This document shows, piece after piece, positions 56,077 through 64,000 of a stretch of 64,000 bases of DNA. Below the pieces are notes generated by a model. That model ran no database searches. It worked only from the letters and a program-made list of their open reading frames with translations, and had not been told where the DNA came from. The DNA is from Pontibacterium granulatum (GTDB lineage: Bacteria; Pseudomonadota; Gammaproteobacteria; Pseudomonadales; Balneatricaceae): the NCBI RefSeq assembly GCF_029961155.1, contig NZ_JASBRH010000010.1, positions 89,508-153,507 of the forward strand, in the 5' to 3' direction. The translations under genes were made by a program, and so were the position numbers. Position 1 is the first letter of the stretch. Every line of letters begins with the position of its first letter.

Positions 56077-59000
56077 ATGATTCCACGCATATCTGAGATC
56101 GATGCGACGCAAAAGCTGTATCTGCAATTCATCGAGCGGCTTAAAGCCCAGGGCTTCGAAGGTGATCTGAATCCTGATTATGCCAACCGTGTTGTGTTGG
56201 CAACCGACAACAGTATCTACCAGATGCTGCCACAGGGTGTGCTGTACCCGAAAACCCTTGAGGATCTGGTACGCATCGCCAAGCTCTCCAATCAGCCGGA
56301 ATATACAGAAGTCGTGCTAAGCCCACGTGGTGGCGGTACGGGCACCAACGGTCAGTCTTTGACTGATGGTCTGCTGGTGGACGTGTCCCGCCATATGAAT
56401 CAGGTACTGGAGATCAATGCAGAAGAGCGTTGGGTACGTGTACAGGGCGGGGTGGTAAAAGACCAACTGAACGCTGCGCTGAAACCCTACGGCTTCTTCT
56501 TCGCCCCTGAGCTGTCGACCAGTAACCGTGCCACCGTAGGCGGTATGATCAACACCGACGCCAGCGGTCAGGGCTCCTGCATGTACGGTAAGACCCGTGA
56601 CCATGTGCTGGAGCTGAAATCGGTCTTCCTGGATGGCACCGTGTGGGAATCCGCACCGATCACTGCGGAAAAGCTGGCTGAGGTTAAGCAGCGTGACGAC
56701 CGGGTAGGTGAAGCGCATCGCGTGGTGGACGAGATCTTTACCACCAAGAAAGCGCTGATCGATGCCAAGTTCCCGAAGCTGAACCGCTGCCTGACCGGTT
56801 ACGACCTGGCGCATATCTACGATGAGGACAGGAACTTCAACCTGAACTCCGTGCTCTGCGGTGCAGAAGGTTCTCTGGCGTTTATCGCTGAGGCCAAGCT
56901 GAACGTGCTGCCGATCCCAAAATATGCCGCCCTGGTGAACGTTAAGTACGACAGCTTCGAATCCTCTCTGCGTGATGCAACCGCGATCATGGAGTACGGT
57001 CCAACCTCTGTTGAGACGGTTGACTCCAAGGTTTTGAACCTGGCGATGGGCGACATTATCTGGGACACCGTTGCGGATTATTTCCCGACCACCGAAGGCG
57101 AGCCGGAGATCAGCGGCATCAACCTGGTGGAATACACCGGCGATGACGAAGCCGAGCTGCGTGCCAAAGTAGAAAAGCTGACCAACCATCTGGAAGCGGT
57201 CGCGGGCCAGGAAGGGAAAAGCTTCGGCCACACCGTGGTGTACGGTGCGGACGAGATCAAAAAGATCTGGGCAATGCGTAAGAAAGCGGTTGGCCTGCTG
57301 GGGAATGCCAAAGGTCAGAAACGTCCGATCCCATTTGTGGAAGATACCGCGGTACCGCCGGAAAATCTGGCGGACTTCATCATGGAGTTCCGCGCCGTGT
57401 TGGATGAACGTGATCTGGCCTACGGAATGTTCGGGCATGTGGATGCAGGTGTACTGCACGTACGCCCGGCGATCGACATGAAGGATGAAGTGCAGGAATC
57501 CCTGATCCGTGACGTGACCGATCAGGTGGTTGCGCTGACCCAGAAATACAAAGGTCTGTTGTGGGGCGAACACGGTAAAGGCGTACGTTCTGAGTATGCG
57601 CCGGAATTCTTTGGTGAGTTGTACGCAGAGATCCAGCGTATCAAAGGTTGCTTCGACCCACGCAATCAGCTGAACCCGGGTAAGATCGCCACACCGGCGA
57701 TTGAAGGTGCTGAACTGCTGAAAGTGGATGGCGTACCAACCCGTGGGCAATACGACCGTCAGATCGATCCGAATACTTTCCAGTACTACGATGCTGCGAT
57801 GTACTGTAACGGCAATGGTGCGTGCTACAACTACGATCCAAACGACGCCATGTGCCCATCCTGGAAGGCGACCCGTGAGCGTGTGCATTCGCCGAAGGGG
57901 CGTTCCTCTCTGATCCGTGAATGGACCCGCCTGATGTCCAACCAGGGCGTGGATCTAACAAAAGAGAGCGAGAAAGTTAAAGGCGAGTCCTTCCTGCGCA
58001 GCCTGCCACGAAAGGTCAAAAACACGCTGGCCAAGCGTCGTGGCGAATATGACTTCAACCATGAAGTGTACGATGCGATGCAGGGCTGTCTGGCATGTAA
58101 ATCCTGTGTTGGCCAGTGCCCGATCAAGGTAAACGTACCGGACTTCCGCTCCCGCTTCCTGGAGGTGTACCACAGCCGCTACCTGCGTCCGATGAAGGAT
58201 TACATGGTGGGTTCCCTGGAACTGATGATCCCATACCTGGCTAAGTTTCCTGCACCGTACAACTGGGCGATGCGTAACGGCACCATGAAACGGTTGTTCC
58301 AGCGTCACATGGGCATGGTGGACAGTCCAACCATCTGTACCAACAGCCTGAAACTGGGTATGGAAGAGCGTGGCGTCGAGTTCGCCAGCATGGACGTGAT
58401 CAGCCGTCTGTCCAATGTACAGCGTGAGCGTGCGGTGATCATCGTACAGGATGCCTTTACCAGCTACTTCGAGACCCAGCTGGTACTGGATCTGATCGAT
58501 CTGCTGGGCAGCCTGGGCTTCTACGTGATGGTGGCGCCGTTTAAACCAAACGGTAAGCCGCTGCACGTACACGGTTTCATGGATCAGTTCGAGAAGATCG
58601 CGGCGAAAAACCGCAAGATGCTGAACGAACTGGCGGCTACGGAGATTGACCTGATCGGTATCGATCCGTCCATGACGCTGACCTACCGTCAGGAGTACAG
58701 CTACGATAACAATGATACACAGCCACCAGTGCAACTGATTCAGGAGTGGCTGGCGGGTAACCTGGATAAACTGGAGCGGGTTGCAGGTGTGTTGCCACAG
58801 GGGGAATACAAGCTGATGGCGCACTGTACTGAGAAAACCTCGGCGGCACCGTCTATCAAGCAGTGGCAGAGCATCTTTGCCGCGCTTGGCCAGAAGCTGG
58901 ACGTCGTGGCGACCGGTTGTTGCGGTATGTCCGGTACTTATGGGCACGAGACTGCCAACTACAATACATCCCGCAAGATCTACGAGATGAGCTGGGCTGA

Positions 59001-59139
59001 TGTGGTGAACAATCCTGAAAACAAAGGCAAGTTGGTTGCGACCGGTTACTCCTGCCGTTCTCAGGTAAAACGTATCGATCAGCAGCAACTGCCACATCCA
59101 GTGCAGACCCTGCTGGATGTGCTGCAGCGCGTTAGCTGA
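56077..59139 (+). CDS. ydiJ: YdiJ-type FAD/Fe-S oxidoreductase (D-2-hydroxyglutarate dehydrogenase)
   Basis: A 1020-residue fusion of an FAD-linked oxidase (about 50-560; PRGGGTGTNGQSLTDGL, ELSTSNRATVGGMINTDASG, GHVDAGVLHVRP, GEHGKGVRSEY) with a GlpC-type Fe-S half. The latter has CLACKSCVGQCPIKVNVP near 670 and the CCG-type cluster site GCCGMSGTYGHE near 947. E. coli YdiJ of this layout oxidises D-2-hydroxyglutarate. ATG at 56077. Very strong codon bias suggests high expression. The divergent LysR is the probable regulator. Confidence 0.92.
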   Translation: MIPRISEIDATQKLYLQFIERLKAQGFEGDLNPDYANRVVLATDNSIYQMLPQGVLYPKTLEDLVRIAKLSNQPEYTEVVLSPRGGGTGTNGQSLTDGLLVDVSRHMNQVLEINAEERWVRVQGGVVKDQLNAALKPYGFFFAPELSTSNRATVGGMINTDASGQGSCMYGKTRDHVLELKSVFLDGTVWESAPITAEKLAEVKQRDDRVGEAHRVVDEIFTTKKALIDAKFPKLNRCLTGYDLAHIYDEDRNFNLNSVLCGAEGSLAFIAEAKLNVLPIPKYAALVNVKYDSFESSLRDATAIMEYGPTSVETVDSKVLNLAMGDIIWDTVADYFPTTEGEPEISGINLVEYTGDDEAELRAKVEKLTNHLEAVAGQEGKSFGHTVVYGADEIKKIWAMRKKAVGLLGNAKGQKRPIPFVEDTAVPPENLADFIMEFRAVLDERDLAYGMFGHVDAGVLHVRPAIDMKDEVQESLIRDVTDQVVALTQKYKGLLWGEHGKGVRSEYAPEFFGELYAEIQRIKGCFDPRNQLNPGKIATPAIEGAELLKVDGVPTRGQYDRQIDPNTFQYYDAAMYCNGNGACYNYDPNDAMCPSWKATRERVHSPKGRSSLIREWTRLMSNQGVDLTKESEKVKGESFLRSLPRKVKNTLAKRRGEYDFNHEVYDAMQGCLACKSCVGQCPIKVNVPDFRSRFLEVYHSRYLRPMKDYMVGSLELMIPYLAKFPAPYNWAMRNGTMKRLFQRHMGMVDSPTICTNSLKLGMEERGVEFASMDVISRLSNVQRERAVIIVQDAFTSYFETQLVLDLIDLLGSLGFYVMVAPFKPNGKPLHVHGFMDQFEKIAAKNRKMLNELAATEIDLIGIDPSMTLTYRQEYSYDNNDTQPPVQLIQEWLAGNLDKLERVAGVLPQGEYKLMAHCTEKTSAAPSIKQWQSIFAALGQKLDVVATGCCGMSGTYGHETANYNTSRKIYEMSWADVVNNPENKGKLVATGYSCRSQVKRIDQQQLPHPVQTLLDVLQRVS

Positions 59140-59226
59140 TAATCCTCCTGACTAAGCCGCCCCGTTACGTCCATAGCGGGGCGGTGTATAGTTTGCCCAT
59201 CAAAATTCCCGCAAAGGAACTCTCTA

Positions 59227-59787
59227 ATGTCAGCAGCCCGTGATAAGTGGAATGCCCGTTACCAGAGCAAAGGTGCCCAGCCACCATCAGCACCTTCCTT
59301 TCTACAGAAACATATCGATAGTCTGAAGCCAGGTAGCGTGTTGGATATTGCTGCAGGGGACGGTGCGGCCTCACTGCTGTTGGCACGCGAAGGGTTTGCT
59401 GTAATCGCGCTGGATATCTCGGAAAATGGTCTTGAACGGTTAGCGGCGTTCGCAAAAGAGCAGGGTAATCAGGTTGCCACCCAAGTATGTGATCTTGAAC
59501 AACCCGGTGCGCTAGGCGGACTGGGACAGTTCGATAATGCCGTCATCACCTTGTACAAGCCGGTGCCTGAACTCTGGCAGGAACTGGTTGAGCACGTTGT
59601 GCCGGGTGGCCGGGTGCTTCTGACCACCTTCAATGTCGAGCACCATGTGCAGACCGGTTTCTCCAGGCGTTTCTGCCTGGAGCCGGGTGAGCTTGAAGCG
59701 GTCCACCCCGGGTTGGAGTTGATCGAATACAGCTCCACAGCAAGCGGTGGCAACTGGATGGATCACTACCTCTTCCGCCGTCTATAA
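59227..59787 (+). CDS. Class I SAM-dependent methyltransferase (TehB-like)
   Basis: A 186-residue methyltransferase: the N-terminal ARDKWNARYQSKG resembles TehB/thiopurine-type enzymes, the SAM motif I is VLDIAAGDGAASLLLAR, acidic loop ALDISENGL, and motif IV NAVITLYKPVPELW. The substrate is unknown. ATG at 59227 after AAAGGAACTC. A weak hairpin (GCCCCGTTACG..GCGGGGCGG, about 59159-59183) precedes it and may terminate ydiJ. Confidence 0.85.
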   Translation: MSAARDKWNARYQSKGAQPPSAPSFLQKHIDSLKPGSVLDIAAGDGAASLLLAREGFAVIALDISENGLERLAAFAKEQGNQVATQVCDLEQPGALGGLGQFDNAVITLYKPVPELWQELVEHVVPGGRVLLTTFNVEHHVQTGFSRRFCLEPGELEAVHPGLELIEYSSTASGGNWMDHYLFRRL

Positions 59788-59842
59788 GCGGCTGATCTGC
59801 AAACAGATTGTTTCACATCTCGGTTTCCACCCTAAGGTTGTA

Positions 59843-59854
59843 GTGCAATTGCAC
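59843..59854. promoter_or_regulatory. Palindrome upstream of rraA
   Basis: GTGCAATTGCAC is a perfect 12-base palindrome next to TTGTAG (possible -35). It could be an operator for the rraA transcript. Confidence 0.35.
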
Positions 59855-59883
59855 AATAAATAAGACACACTGTGGTTGCTTTC

Positions 59884-60018
59884 GGGGACAGTGTTTCCCC
59901 ACTGAGCCAGACGATTTTTCGTCTACAAGGGTAAATAGACCTGTTGCTAAAGGCGGAACCTTCCGAAGAGAATGTCTGAGAGCCAAGCACGGGTTACAAA
60001 CATAATTATTCGAATAAT
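59884..60018 (+). ncRNA. Structured 5' leader of rraA
   Basis: The leader has four helices. Hairpin 1 can form in two exclusive ways: GGGGA/TCCCC (59884-59900) or CAGTG/CACTG (59889-59904). Hairpin 2 is AGACGA-TTTT-TCGTCT (59909-59924). A long helix with one bulge pairs ACCTGTTGCT (59939-59948) with AGCACGGGT (59986-59994) and encloses CGGAA-CC-TTCCG (59954-59965). A 14-base palindrome ATTATTCGAATAAT (60005-60018) ends at the AAGGAG site. I recognise no known riboswitch class. Confidence 0.45.
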
Positions 60019-60032
60019 CTAAGGAGCAAGCT

Positions 60033-60521
60033 GTGAAAGATCTGCTGCCTGAACTCTGTGATCAGTTCCCTGAGCTGGTACAGGTTGTAGAACCGATGTT
60101 TGGAAACTTCGGTGGCCGTGAACGTTTTGGTGGTGAAATTGTCACCCTGAAAGCGTTTGAAGATAACTCCAAGGTACGCGAGCAGGTTGCACTGCCAGGT
60201 GAAGGTAAAGTGCTGGTTGTTGACGGTGGCGCCTCTATGCGTCGCGCAATGCTGGGCGACATGCTGGCGGAGAAAGCAGCGAAAAACGGTTGGGCGGGCA
60301 TCATCATCAACGGTTGTATCCGTGATGTTAATGCAATTGGCGAGACCGATCTTGGCGTTCAGGCACTGGGTACTCATCCGATGAAAACCGATAAGCGTGG
60401 TCTGGGTGACCTGAATGTAGAGGTTTCATTCGGTGGTGTAACCTTCCGTCCGGGTGAATACGTATATGCCGATAACAACGGCATTCTGGTATCCCCACAG
60501 AAACTGGAGGTTGAGGGGTAA
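60033..60521 (+). CDS. rraA: Ribonuclease E activity regulator RraA family
   Basis: A 162-residue trimeric RraA-type protein that in E. coli binds and inhibits RNase E. Motifs: [55 protein letters not shown] and [13 protein letters not shown]. The GTG start follows AAGGAG by 6-7 bases. Related proteins are HMG/CHA aldolases, and the GCIRD pocket is shared, so enzymatic activity is not excluded. It has a structured leader and a strong terminator after it, so it is monocistronic. Confidence 0.9.
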   Translation: MKDLLPELCDQFPELVQVVEPMFGNFGGRERFGGEIVTLKAFEDNSKVREQVALPGEGKVLVVDGGASMRRAMLGDMLAEKAAKNGWAGIIINGCIRDVNAIGETDLGVQALGTHPMKTDKRGLGDLNVEVSFGGVTFRPGEYVYADNNGILVSPQKLEVEG

Positions 60522-60536
60522 TCCCTCCTCTACAGA

Positions 60537-60563
60537 AGCCGGGTATTATGACCCGGCTTTTTC
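60537..60563 (+). terminator. Terminator after rraA
   Basis: A 9-bp perfect stem AAGCCGGGT / ACCCGGCTT with loop ATTAT is followed by TTTTCTTG. It also lies just before the convergent small gene. Confidence 0.85.
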
Positions 60564-60571
60564 TTGTCCGC

Positions 60572-60775
60572 TTATACCCCCATCATCATGCTGATGTAGG
60601 TTTTGGCACCTACTCCAAAAAGCGTCAGACCGATGATTAGTCCCAGAAAAATCAGGCGTCCATTGCGATCGGCCTTGGCCTTGACCGAAACATGCCATAC
60701 GCTCCAGAGCTTCAGCAGCACCATTCCTACCAGCGCCCCGAAGACCCATAGCTCTGTATCGCTCCAAACCACCAT
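60572..60775 (-). CDS. Small two-helix membrane protein
   Basis: A 67-residue protein with two transmembrane stretches, VFGALVGMVLLKLWSVW (about 11-27) and LIFLGLIIGLTLFGVGAK (about 41-58), joined by a basic loop. I recognise no family. ATG at 60775 is preceded by AGGAGAGAGG. It is divergent from the hemerythrin/reductase operon and shares the 136-base control region with the NsrR-like site, so the two may be regulated together. Confidence 0.6.
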   Translation of the reverse strand: MVVWSDTELWVFGALVGMVLLKLWSVWHVSVKAKADRNGRLIFLGLIIGLTLFGVGAKTYISMMMGV

Positions 60776-60808
60776 GAACCTCTCTCCTATTTAAATGTAT
60801 TAGCAGAA

Positions 60809-60832
60809 CATGTTATTGTTGATGATAACATG
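60809..60832. repeat. Inverted repeat in the hemerythrin control region
   Basis: A perfect 8-base inverted repeat, CATGTTAT / ATAACATG, spaced by 8 bases. It lies 6 bases before the NsrR-like site and may be a second operator. Confidence 0.4.
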
Positions 60833-60837
60833 GTTAC

Positions 60838-60860
60838 AAAATACATGTTAAGTGCATTTC
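60838..60860. promoter_or_regulatory. NsrR-like operator upstream of the hemerythrin gene
   Basis: AAAATACATGT-T-AAGTGCATTTC fits the two inverted 11-base half-sites of the NsrR box (AANATGCATTT, 1-base spacer) at about 16 of 20 informative positions. An nsrR-type gene lies 1.5 kb downstream. The site is between the divergent small membrane gene and the hemerythrin gene. Confidence 0.6.
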
Positions 60861-60911
60861 TTTAGAATTGGCCTTGTATCGGCCGATGTTCGTAGGAAGA
60901 GGAGTGGAAAT

Positions 60912-61301
60912 TTGAAACGTAGCGAGGCTCTGATCCCTCTAAGTCGGGAGCATCACCGGGCACTGGTGGTGGCAAAACGCATTCAGGCACTTGAGCAAAA
61001 ACCTGAAAACTTACTTATAACTTATTGGAGAGAAGTCCGTGCTGAGCTCCAAGTAGAACTGGAACTGCACTTCGCAGAGGAAGAGAGGGGCTTTCAGAAT
61101 TTGTTGTCGGGGGCGTATAAAGAGCGCTTCCTAGGTGACCACCGAGAGCTTCGAGAGCTGCTAGCAAAGGAAGATCCTGAAGCGATCATCAGATTCGCGC
61201 ACTGTTTGAAGGAGCATGTACGTTTTGAAGAACGAGACCTGTTTGGCTGGCTGGAGGCAAATCATTCCAGGCAACTGGCAGAGGCTTTTCTGGCTGACTA
61301 A
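60912..61301 (+). CDS. Hemerythrin-domain protein
   Basis: A 129-residue HHE hemerythrin-like domain with metal-ligand-type His and Glu residues in LSREHHRALV, LELHFAEEERGF, LGDHRELRELL and LKEHVRFEERDLF. Di-iron hemerythrins bind O2 or NO. The start is TTG at 60912 with GGAG 8 bases upstream; the open frame to 60852 runs over the operator. It is 14 bases before the flavin reductase gene. Confidence 0.85.
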   Translation: MKRSEALIPLSREHHRALVVAKRIQALEQKPENLLITYWREVRAELQVELELHFAEEERGFQNLLSGAYKERFLGDHRELRELLAKEDPEAIIRFAHCLKEHVRFEERDLFGWLEANHSRQLAEAFLAD

Positions 61302-61315
61302 AACCGGAGGATGGC

Positions 61316-62356
61316 ATGATCAAAACCGACGTGGTGATTGTAGGTGCAGGACCGTGTGGCCTGTTTCAGGTGTTTGAGCTGGGGTTGCTGGGGATTAGTG
61401 CGCATGTAGTAGAAGCACTGCCTTATGCGGGTGGACAGTGTATCCAGCTGTATCCTGATAAGCCGATCTATGACATTCCCGCTATCCCGGAGATTTCCGC
61501 ACGAGGTTTGGTAGAGAACCTGATGGCTCAGATCGCGCCCTTCAATCCTGAATTTCACTTCGAACAGCGCGTCGCAAAGATAGCGCCTCAGGACGATGGT
61601 CGGTTTCTACTTGAGACCGATAACGGACTGCAATTTGATACCGCTGCGGCTGTAATTGCGACGGGAGCAGGTGCGATCCGGCCGATTCGATTGAAGGTCG
61701 ATGGCATCGACCGTTTCGAGGATAGCCAGTTGTTCTATGCGGTCACTGATGAAACACGTCATCATGGCAAACGTTTAGTGATTCTGGGTGGTGGTGATTC
61801 TGCGTTGGATTGGGTGATGCGACTGCACCCTGAAGCGGAAAGTGTCGTATTGATCCACCGTTCGGATCGCTTCAGGGCACAAAGCCATACAGTTGAGAAG
61901 ATGCATGCCCTCTGTGATGACCACCATATGCAGTTCCTGACGGGCAGAGTGGTGGACTATGTGCAGCGTAATGGCGAGTTGGTTGGTTTGAAGGTTATGT
62001 CCATGGACGGTGTGGTACGCCGCCTGGAGATGGACCACCTGCTGGTGTTCTTTGGTCTCAGCCCGGATAGTGGCACTCTTGACTCCTGGGGGATCGAAAC
62101 AGAGCGGAATCAGGCCAAGGTGGATACAGAGAAGTTCATGACCAATCGTGACGGCATCTATTCCATTGGCGACTGTAACTGGTATCCGGGGAAGAAGAAG
62201 TTGATCTTAAGTGGATTCCACGAGGCTGCGTTGGCGGCATTCGCCATTAAGGCTCGCTTGAATCCGGATGAGAAAGTCTATCTGCAGTACACTACAACCA
62301 GCCCGGCGCTGCATGAACGCCTGGGCGTCTCCCCGGATCTTAGCGATCTGTTGTGA
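61316..62356 (+). CDS. Ferredoxin/flavodoxin-NADP+ reductase (thioredoxin-reductase-like)
   Basis: A 346-residue two-dinucleotide-fold flavoprotein. FAD motif VVIVGAGPCGLFQVFELGL at the N-terminus, AGGQCIQLYPDKPIYDIPA, the NADP motif LVILGGGDSALDWVM and YSIGDCNWYPGKKKLIL. It lacks the CxxC of true thioredoxin reductases, so it fits the type 2 ferredoxin-NADP reductase group. With the hemerythrin it may form an electron-supply pair. Its last 17 bases overlap the nsrR-like stop end on the other strand. Confidence 0.88.
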   Translation: MIKTDVVIVGAGPCGLFQVFELGLLGISAHVVEALPYAGGQCIQLYPDKPIYDIPAIPEISARGLVENLMAQIAPFNPEFHFEQRVAKIAPQDDGRFLLETDNGLQFDTAAAVIATGAGAIRPIRLKVDGIDRFEDSQLFYAVTDETRHHGKRLVILGGGDSALDWVMRLHPEAESVVLIHRSDRFRAQSHTVEKMHALCDDHHMQFLTGRVVDYVQRNGELVGLKVMSMDGVVRRLEMDHLLVFFGLSPDSGTLDSWGIETERNQAKVDTEKFMTNRDGIYSIGDCNWYPGKKKLILSGFHEAALAAFAIKARLNPDEKVYLQYTTTSPALHERLGVSPDLSDLL

Positions 62357-62768
62357 TCAGCTGACTCTGGAGTTGCGGACTGTCGAGCATCTGGGCGAGG
62401 GTGTATTTGCGCAGTGTATCCATAAACGCCTGTTGCGCTTCACGAAAGATCGGTTGAAGTGTACAGAAGCCTGTCAGTTTGCATTCCTGGCCCATACAGT
62501 CCACCAGTGGACTGGTGCCTTCCGATTGTGCAACTACATCGCCCAGATTGATCTCTTCAGGAGAAACGGCCAGACGGATGCCGCCATTCTTACCGCGGAA
62601 GGTTTGCAGGTAGCCGGACTTAGACAGGGCATGCACAACTTTACGCAGATGCTCGATGGATATTTCGTAGAAGCCTGCGATTTCAGCAAGCGTGGTGAGG
62701 CGGTCGTTGTTTACGGCTGTATAGAAGAGAACTCTGAGAGTGTAGTCGGTAAATCGGCTCAGTTGCAT
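62340..62768 (-). CDS. nsrR: NsrR-type Rrf2-family regulator
   Basis: A 142-residue Rrf2 regulator. The winged helix is MQLSRFTDYTLRVLFYTAV...LAEIAGFYEISIEHLRKVVHALSKSGYLQ. Three Cys, in DCMGQECKLTGFC, have the NsrR spacing (x4, x5), so it probably binds an Fe-S cluster and senses nitric oxide as a repressor. ATG at 62768; the ribosome site is weak. It converges on the hemerythrin/reductase operon. Confidence 0.88.
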   Translation of the reverse strand: MQLSRFTDYTLRVLFYTAVNNDRLTTLAEIAGFYEISIEHLRKVVHALSKSGYLQTFRGKNGGIRLAVSPEEINLGDVVAQSEGTSPLVDCMGQECKLTGFCTLQPIFREAQQAFMDTLRKYTLAQMLDSPQLQSQLITTDR

Positions 62769-63168
62769 ATTAGCATTTGCTCACAAAAGGATGCGGTGAA
62801 TATACGTAAGCTCACGGGATACTGCAAGCTTGGTTTGGTAACTAGTCAGGCCTATATTTTTGATCCCGTTTTTGCGAAAAACTTCCCTTATTTGGGAATA
62901 GAAAGCCAGATTATGAACATCTCCAGTTTTTAGCACGATGGTCCTATTTTAAACCATCCACGTCTCTAAAGAAGTTATAAAAAGGTCCTGTTTGACGGTA
63001 ATCATGGGTACCTAAAATAGTTGCGCTGCGAGGCCCAGCAGAATCTTGATTGATTCGTCTATTGATGGGGATCTGCAGAATAGAGCGTGTTTTTACGACT
63101 GCATTGCCTTCGGCTGTTGCGACTCAGGATTCGCTGCCAGTCTGATGGCCGTGATCTTCAAAATAAAA
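62769..63168. other. nsrR upstream region, about 400 bases without a gene
   Basis: There is no supported coding frame. It holds two small dyads: GTTTTTGCGAAAAAC (62868-62882) and TTCCC/GGGAA (62883-62898). They lie 100-130 bases before nsrR and may be part of its promoter or an operator. The AT content rises locally. The rest shows nothing I can name. Confidence 0.5.
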
Positions 63169-63199
63169 AATGAACCCCGCTCATTGAGCGGGGTTCATT
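63163..63199 (-). terminator. Terminator of paaK
   Basis: A 14-bp perfect stem (AATGAACCCCGCTC / GAGCGGGGTTCATT, loop ATT). On the minus strand it is followed by TTTTATTT. It ends 25 bases after the paaK stop. Confidence 0.9.
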
Positions 63200-63223
63200 G
63201 GTGTCTTGAATAGGGCGGGAGGC

Positions 63224-64000
63224 TTATCGCTTGTCGAAGACGCGTTTCGCTTTACCTTCAGAGCGTGGAATATCACCGGTTGCCACAATCTCGATCTTGG
63301 TACTGATACCCACTACAGACTTGATGTGGTGCGCCAGCTCTTTGCTGACCGCATCCTGAGGTGCGCTCAGCGCTTCGGGGGTTAGCTCAACCTTCACCAG
63401 TACCTTGTCCAGATTGCCTTCTTTGGTCACCACAATCTCGTAGTGAGGCGCCAGAGCAGGGATTTTGAGAATCTGTTCTTCGATCTGAGTCGGGAACACG
63501 TTCACGCCACGGATGATCAACATATCGTCGGAGCGGCCAGTGATTTTGTCGATACGACGCATTGGGCGGGCGGTACCCGGCAACAAACGGGTCAGGTCGC
63601 GGGTGCGGTACCGGATGATCGGCAGCGCTTCTTTGGTCAAAGAGGTGAAGACCAGCTCGCCGTATTCACCATCCGGCAGCACCTCACCGGTATTCGGATC
63701 GATGATCTCTGGGTAGAAGTGGTCTTCCCAGATGGTTGGGCCATCTTTGGTTTCGATACACTCCTGGGCGACACCCGGTCCCATTACTTCGGACAGGCCG
63801 TAGATGTCCAGGGCATCGATACCCAGGCGACCTTCCATATTCTTACGCATCTCGTCGGTCCACGGCTCGGCGCCAAATATACCGATGCGCAATGCCAGCT
63901 TGTGTGGATCAACGTTCTGGCGTTCCATCTCGTCGATCAGGTTCAGCATGTAGGATGGCGTCACCATGATAATGTCCGGATCAAAATCCTGGATCAGCTG
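63224..64000 (-). CDS. paaK: Phenylacetate-CoA ligase, C-terminal part (5' end outside window)
   Basis: The C-terminal 258 residues of PaaK, the ANL-superfamily ligase that activates phenylacetate with CoA and ATP. Visible are IYGLSEVMGPGVAQEC, YGELVFTSLTKEALPIIRYRTRD, LLPGTARPMRRIDKITGRSDDMLI and the hinge IRGVNVFPTQIEE. The frame stays open past the right edge, so the start is missing. Most other paa genes would lie beyond the window. The terminator follows directly. Confidence 0.93.
   Translation of the reverse strand, partial: QLIQDFDPDIIMVTPSYMLNLIDEMERQNVDPHKLALRIGIFGAEPWTDEMRKNMEGRLGIDALDIYGLSEVMGPGVAQECIETKDGPTIWEDHFYPEIIDPNTGEVLPDGEYGELVFTSLTKEALPIIRYRTRDLTRLLPGTARPMRRIDKITGRSDDMLIIRGVNVFPTQIEEQILKIPALAPHYEIVVTKEGNLDKVLVKVELTPEALSAPQDAVSKELAHHIKSVVGISTKIEIVATGDIPRSEGKAKRVFDKR

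Noticed and set aside
56317..59097. Two long minus-strand open frames (523 and 380 codons) across the ydiJ-like gene
   Set aside because: Shadows caused by strong codon bias of the real gene; no start signals or domains.
59884..60018. Known riboswitch classes (TPP, glycine, fluoride) for the rraA leader
   Set aside because: None of the conserved core sequences I know for these classes is present.
62268..62933. Plus-strand open frame of 221 codons across nsrR
   Set aside because: It is antisense to the convincing NsrR gene and starts inside the reductase gene.

Overview
The window is a chromosomal segment of a gammaproteobacterium. Gene order and protein character suggest a marine Oceanospirillales-type organism, near Marinobacterium, Amphritea or Neptunomonas. 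This is inference, because no rRNA is present. The supporting points are the Pseudomonas-like order leuC-leuD-leuB-asd-usg-fimV-truA-trpF...accD-folC-SPOR-cvpA-purF-metZ, a class III (PhaC+PhaE) PHA synthase, a rhombosortase, and many c-di-GMP and chemotaxis proteins. I saw no tRNA, rRNA, CRISPR array, insertion sequence or prophage.

Region by region: 1-5.9 kb holds the end of a spermidine synthase gene, an MFS permease and a PHA module (phaR converging on phaE-phaC). 5-13.7 kb holds a LysR gene divergent from leuCDB, then two aspartate-semialdehyde dehydrogenase-type genes and a shortened FimV paralogue. 13.9-27.8 kb is a dense housekeeping run: the large FimV polar hub, truA, trpFBA, accD, folC, a SPOR protein, cvpA, purF and metZ. 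27.8-34 kb has thpR and dusC, followed by a complete AmmeMemoRadiSam set (radical SAM enzyme, MEMO, AMMECR1). AMMECR1 runs by overlapping frames into TfoX-N, cupin and macrodomain genes. 34-36 kb has an Hsp20 gene with a sigma-32-like promoter and a ROSE-type RNA thermometer, then a DUF2185-like gene and an EAL gene. 36-46 kb is signalling: a chemoreceptor, a 1206-residue solute-binding/CHASE/PAS/GGDEF/EAL protein and a tandem receiver protein, with an RNA pseudouridine synthase and an FAD oxidase among them. 45.8-49.6 kb is a run of minus-strand single-domain genes.

49.9-54 kb contains a VIT/VWA surface protein whose tail looks like a GlyGly-CTERM, followed 3 bases later by a rhombosortase gene: an apparent dedicated protease-substrate pair. 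54-60 kb carries a CvfB-like RNA-binding protein, a LysR gene divergent from a YdiJ-type D-2-hydroxyglutarate dehydrogenase, a methyltransferase and rraA with a strongly structured leader. 60.5-64 kb carries a small membrane protein, a hemerythrin/flavin reductase pair behind a good NsrR-like operator, an NsrR-type regulator, and the C-terminal part of phenylacetate-CoA ligase.

The most interesting places are the AmmeMemoRadiSam-TfoX-cupin-macrodomain gene chain, the rhombosortase/VIT-VWA pair, the heat-shock RNA thermometer, the rraA leader and the NsrR/hemerythrin locus.
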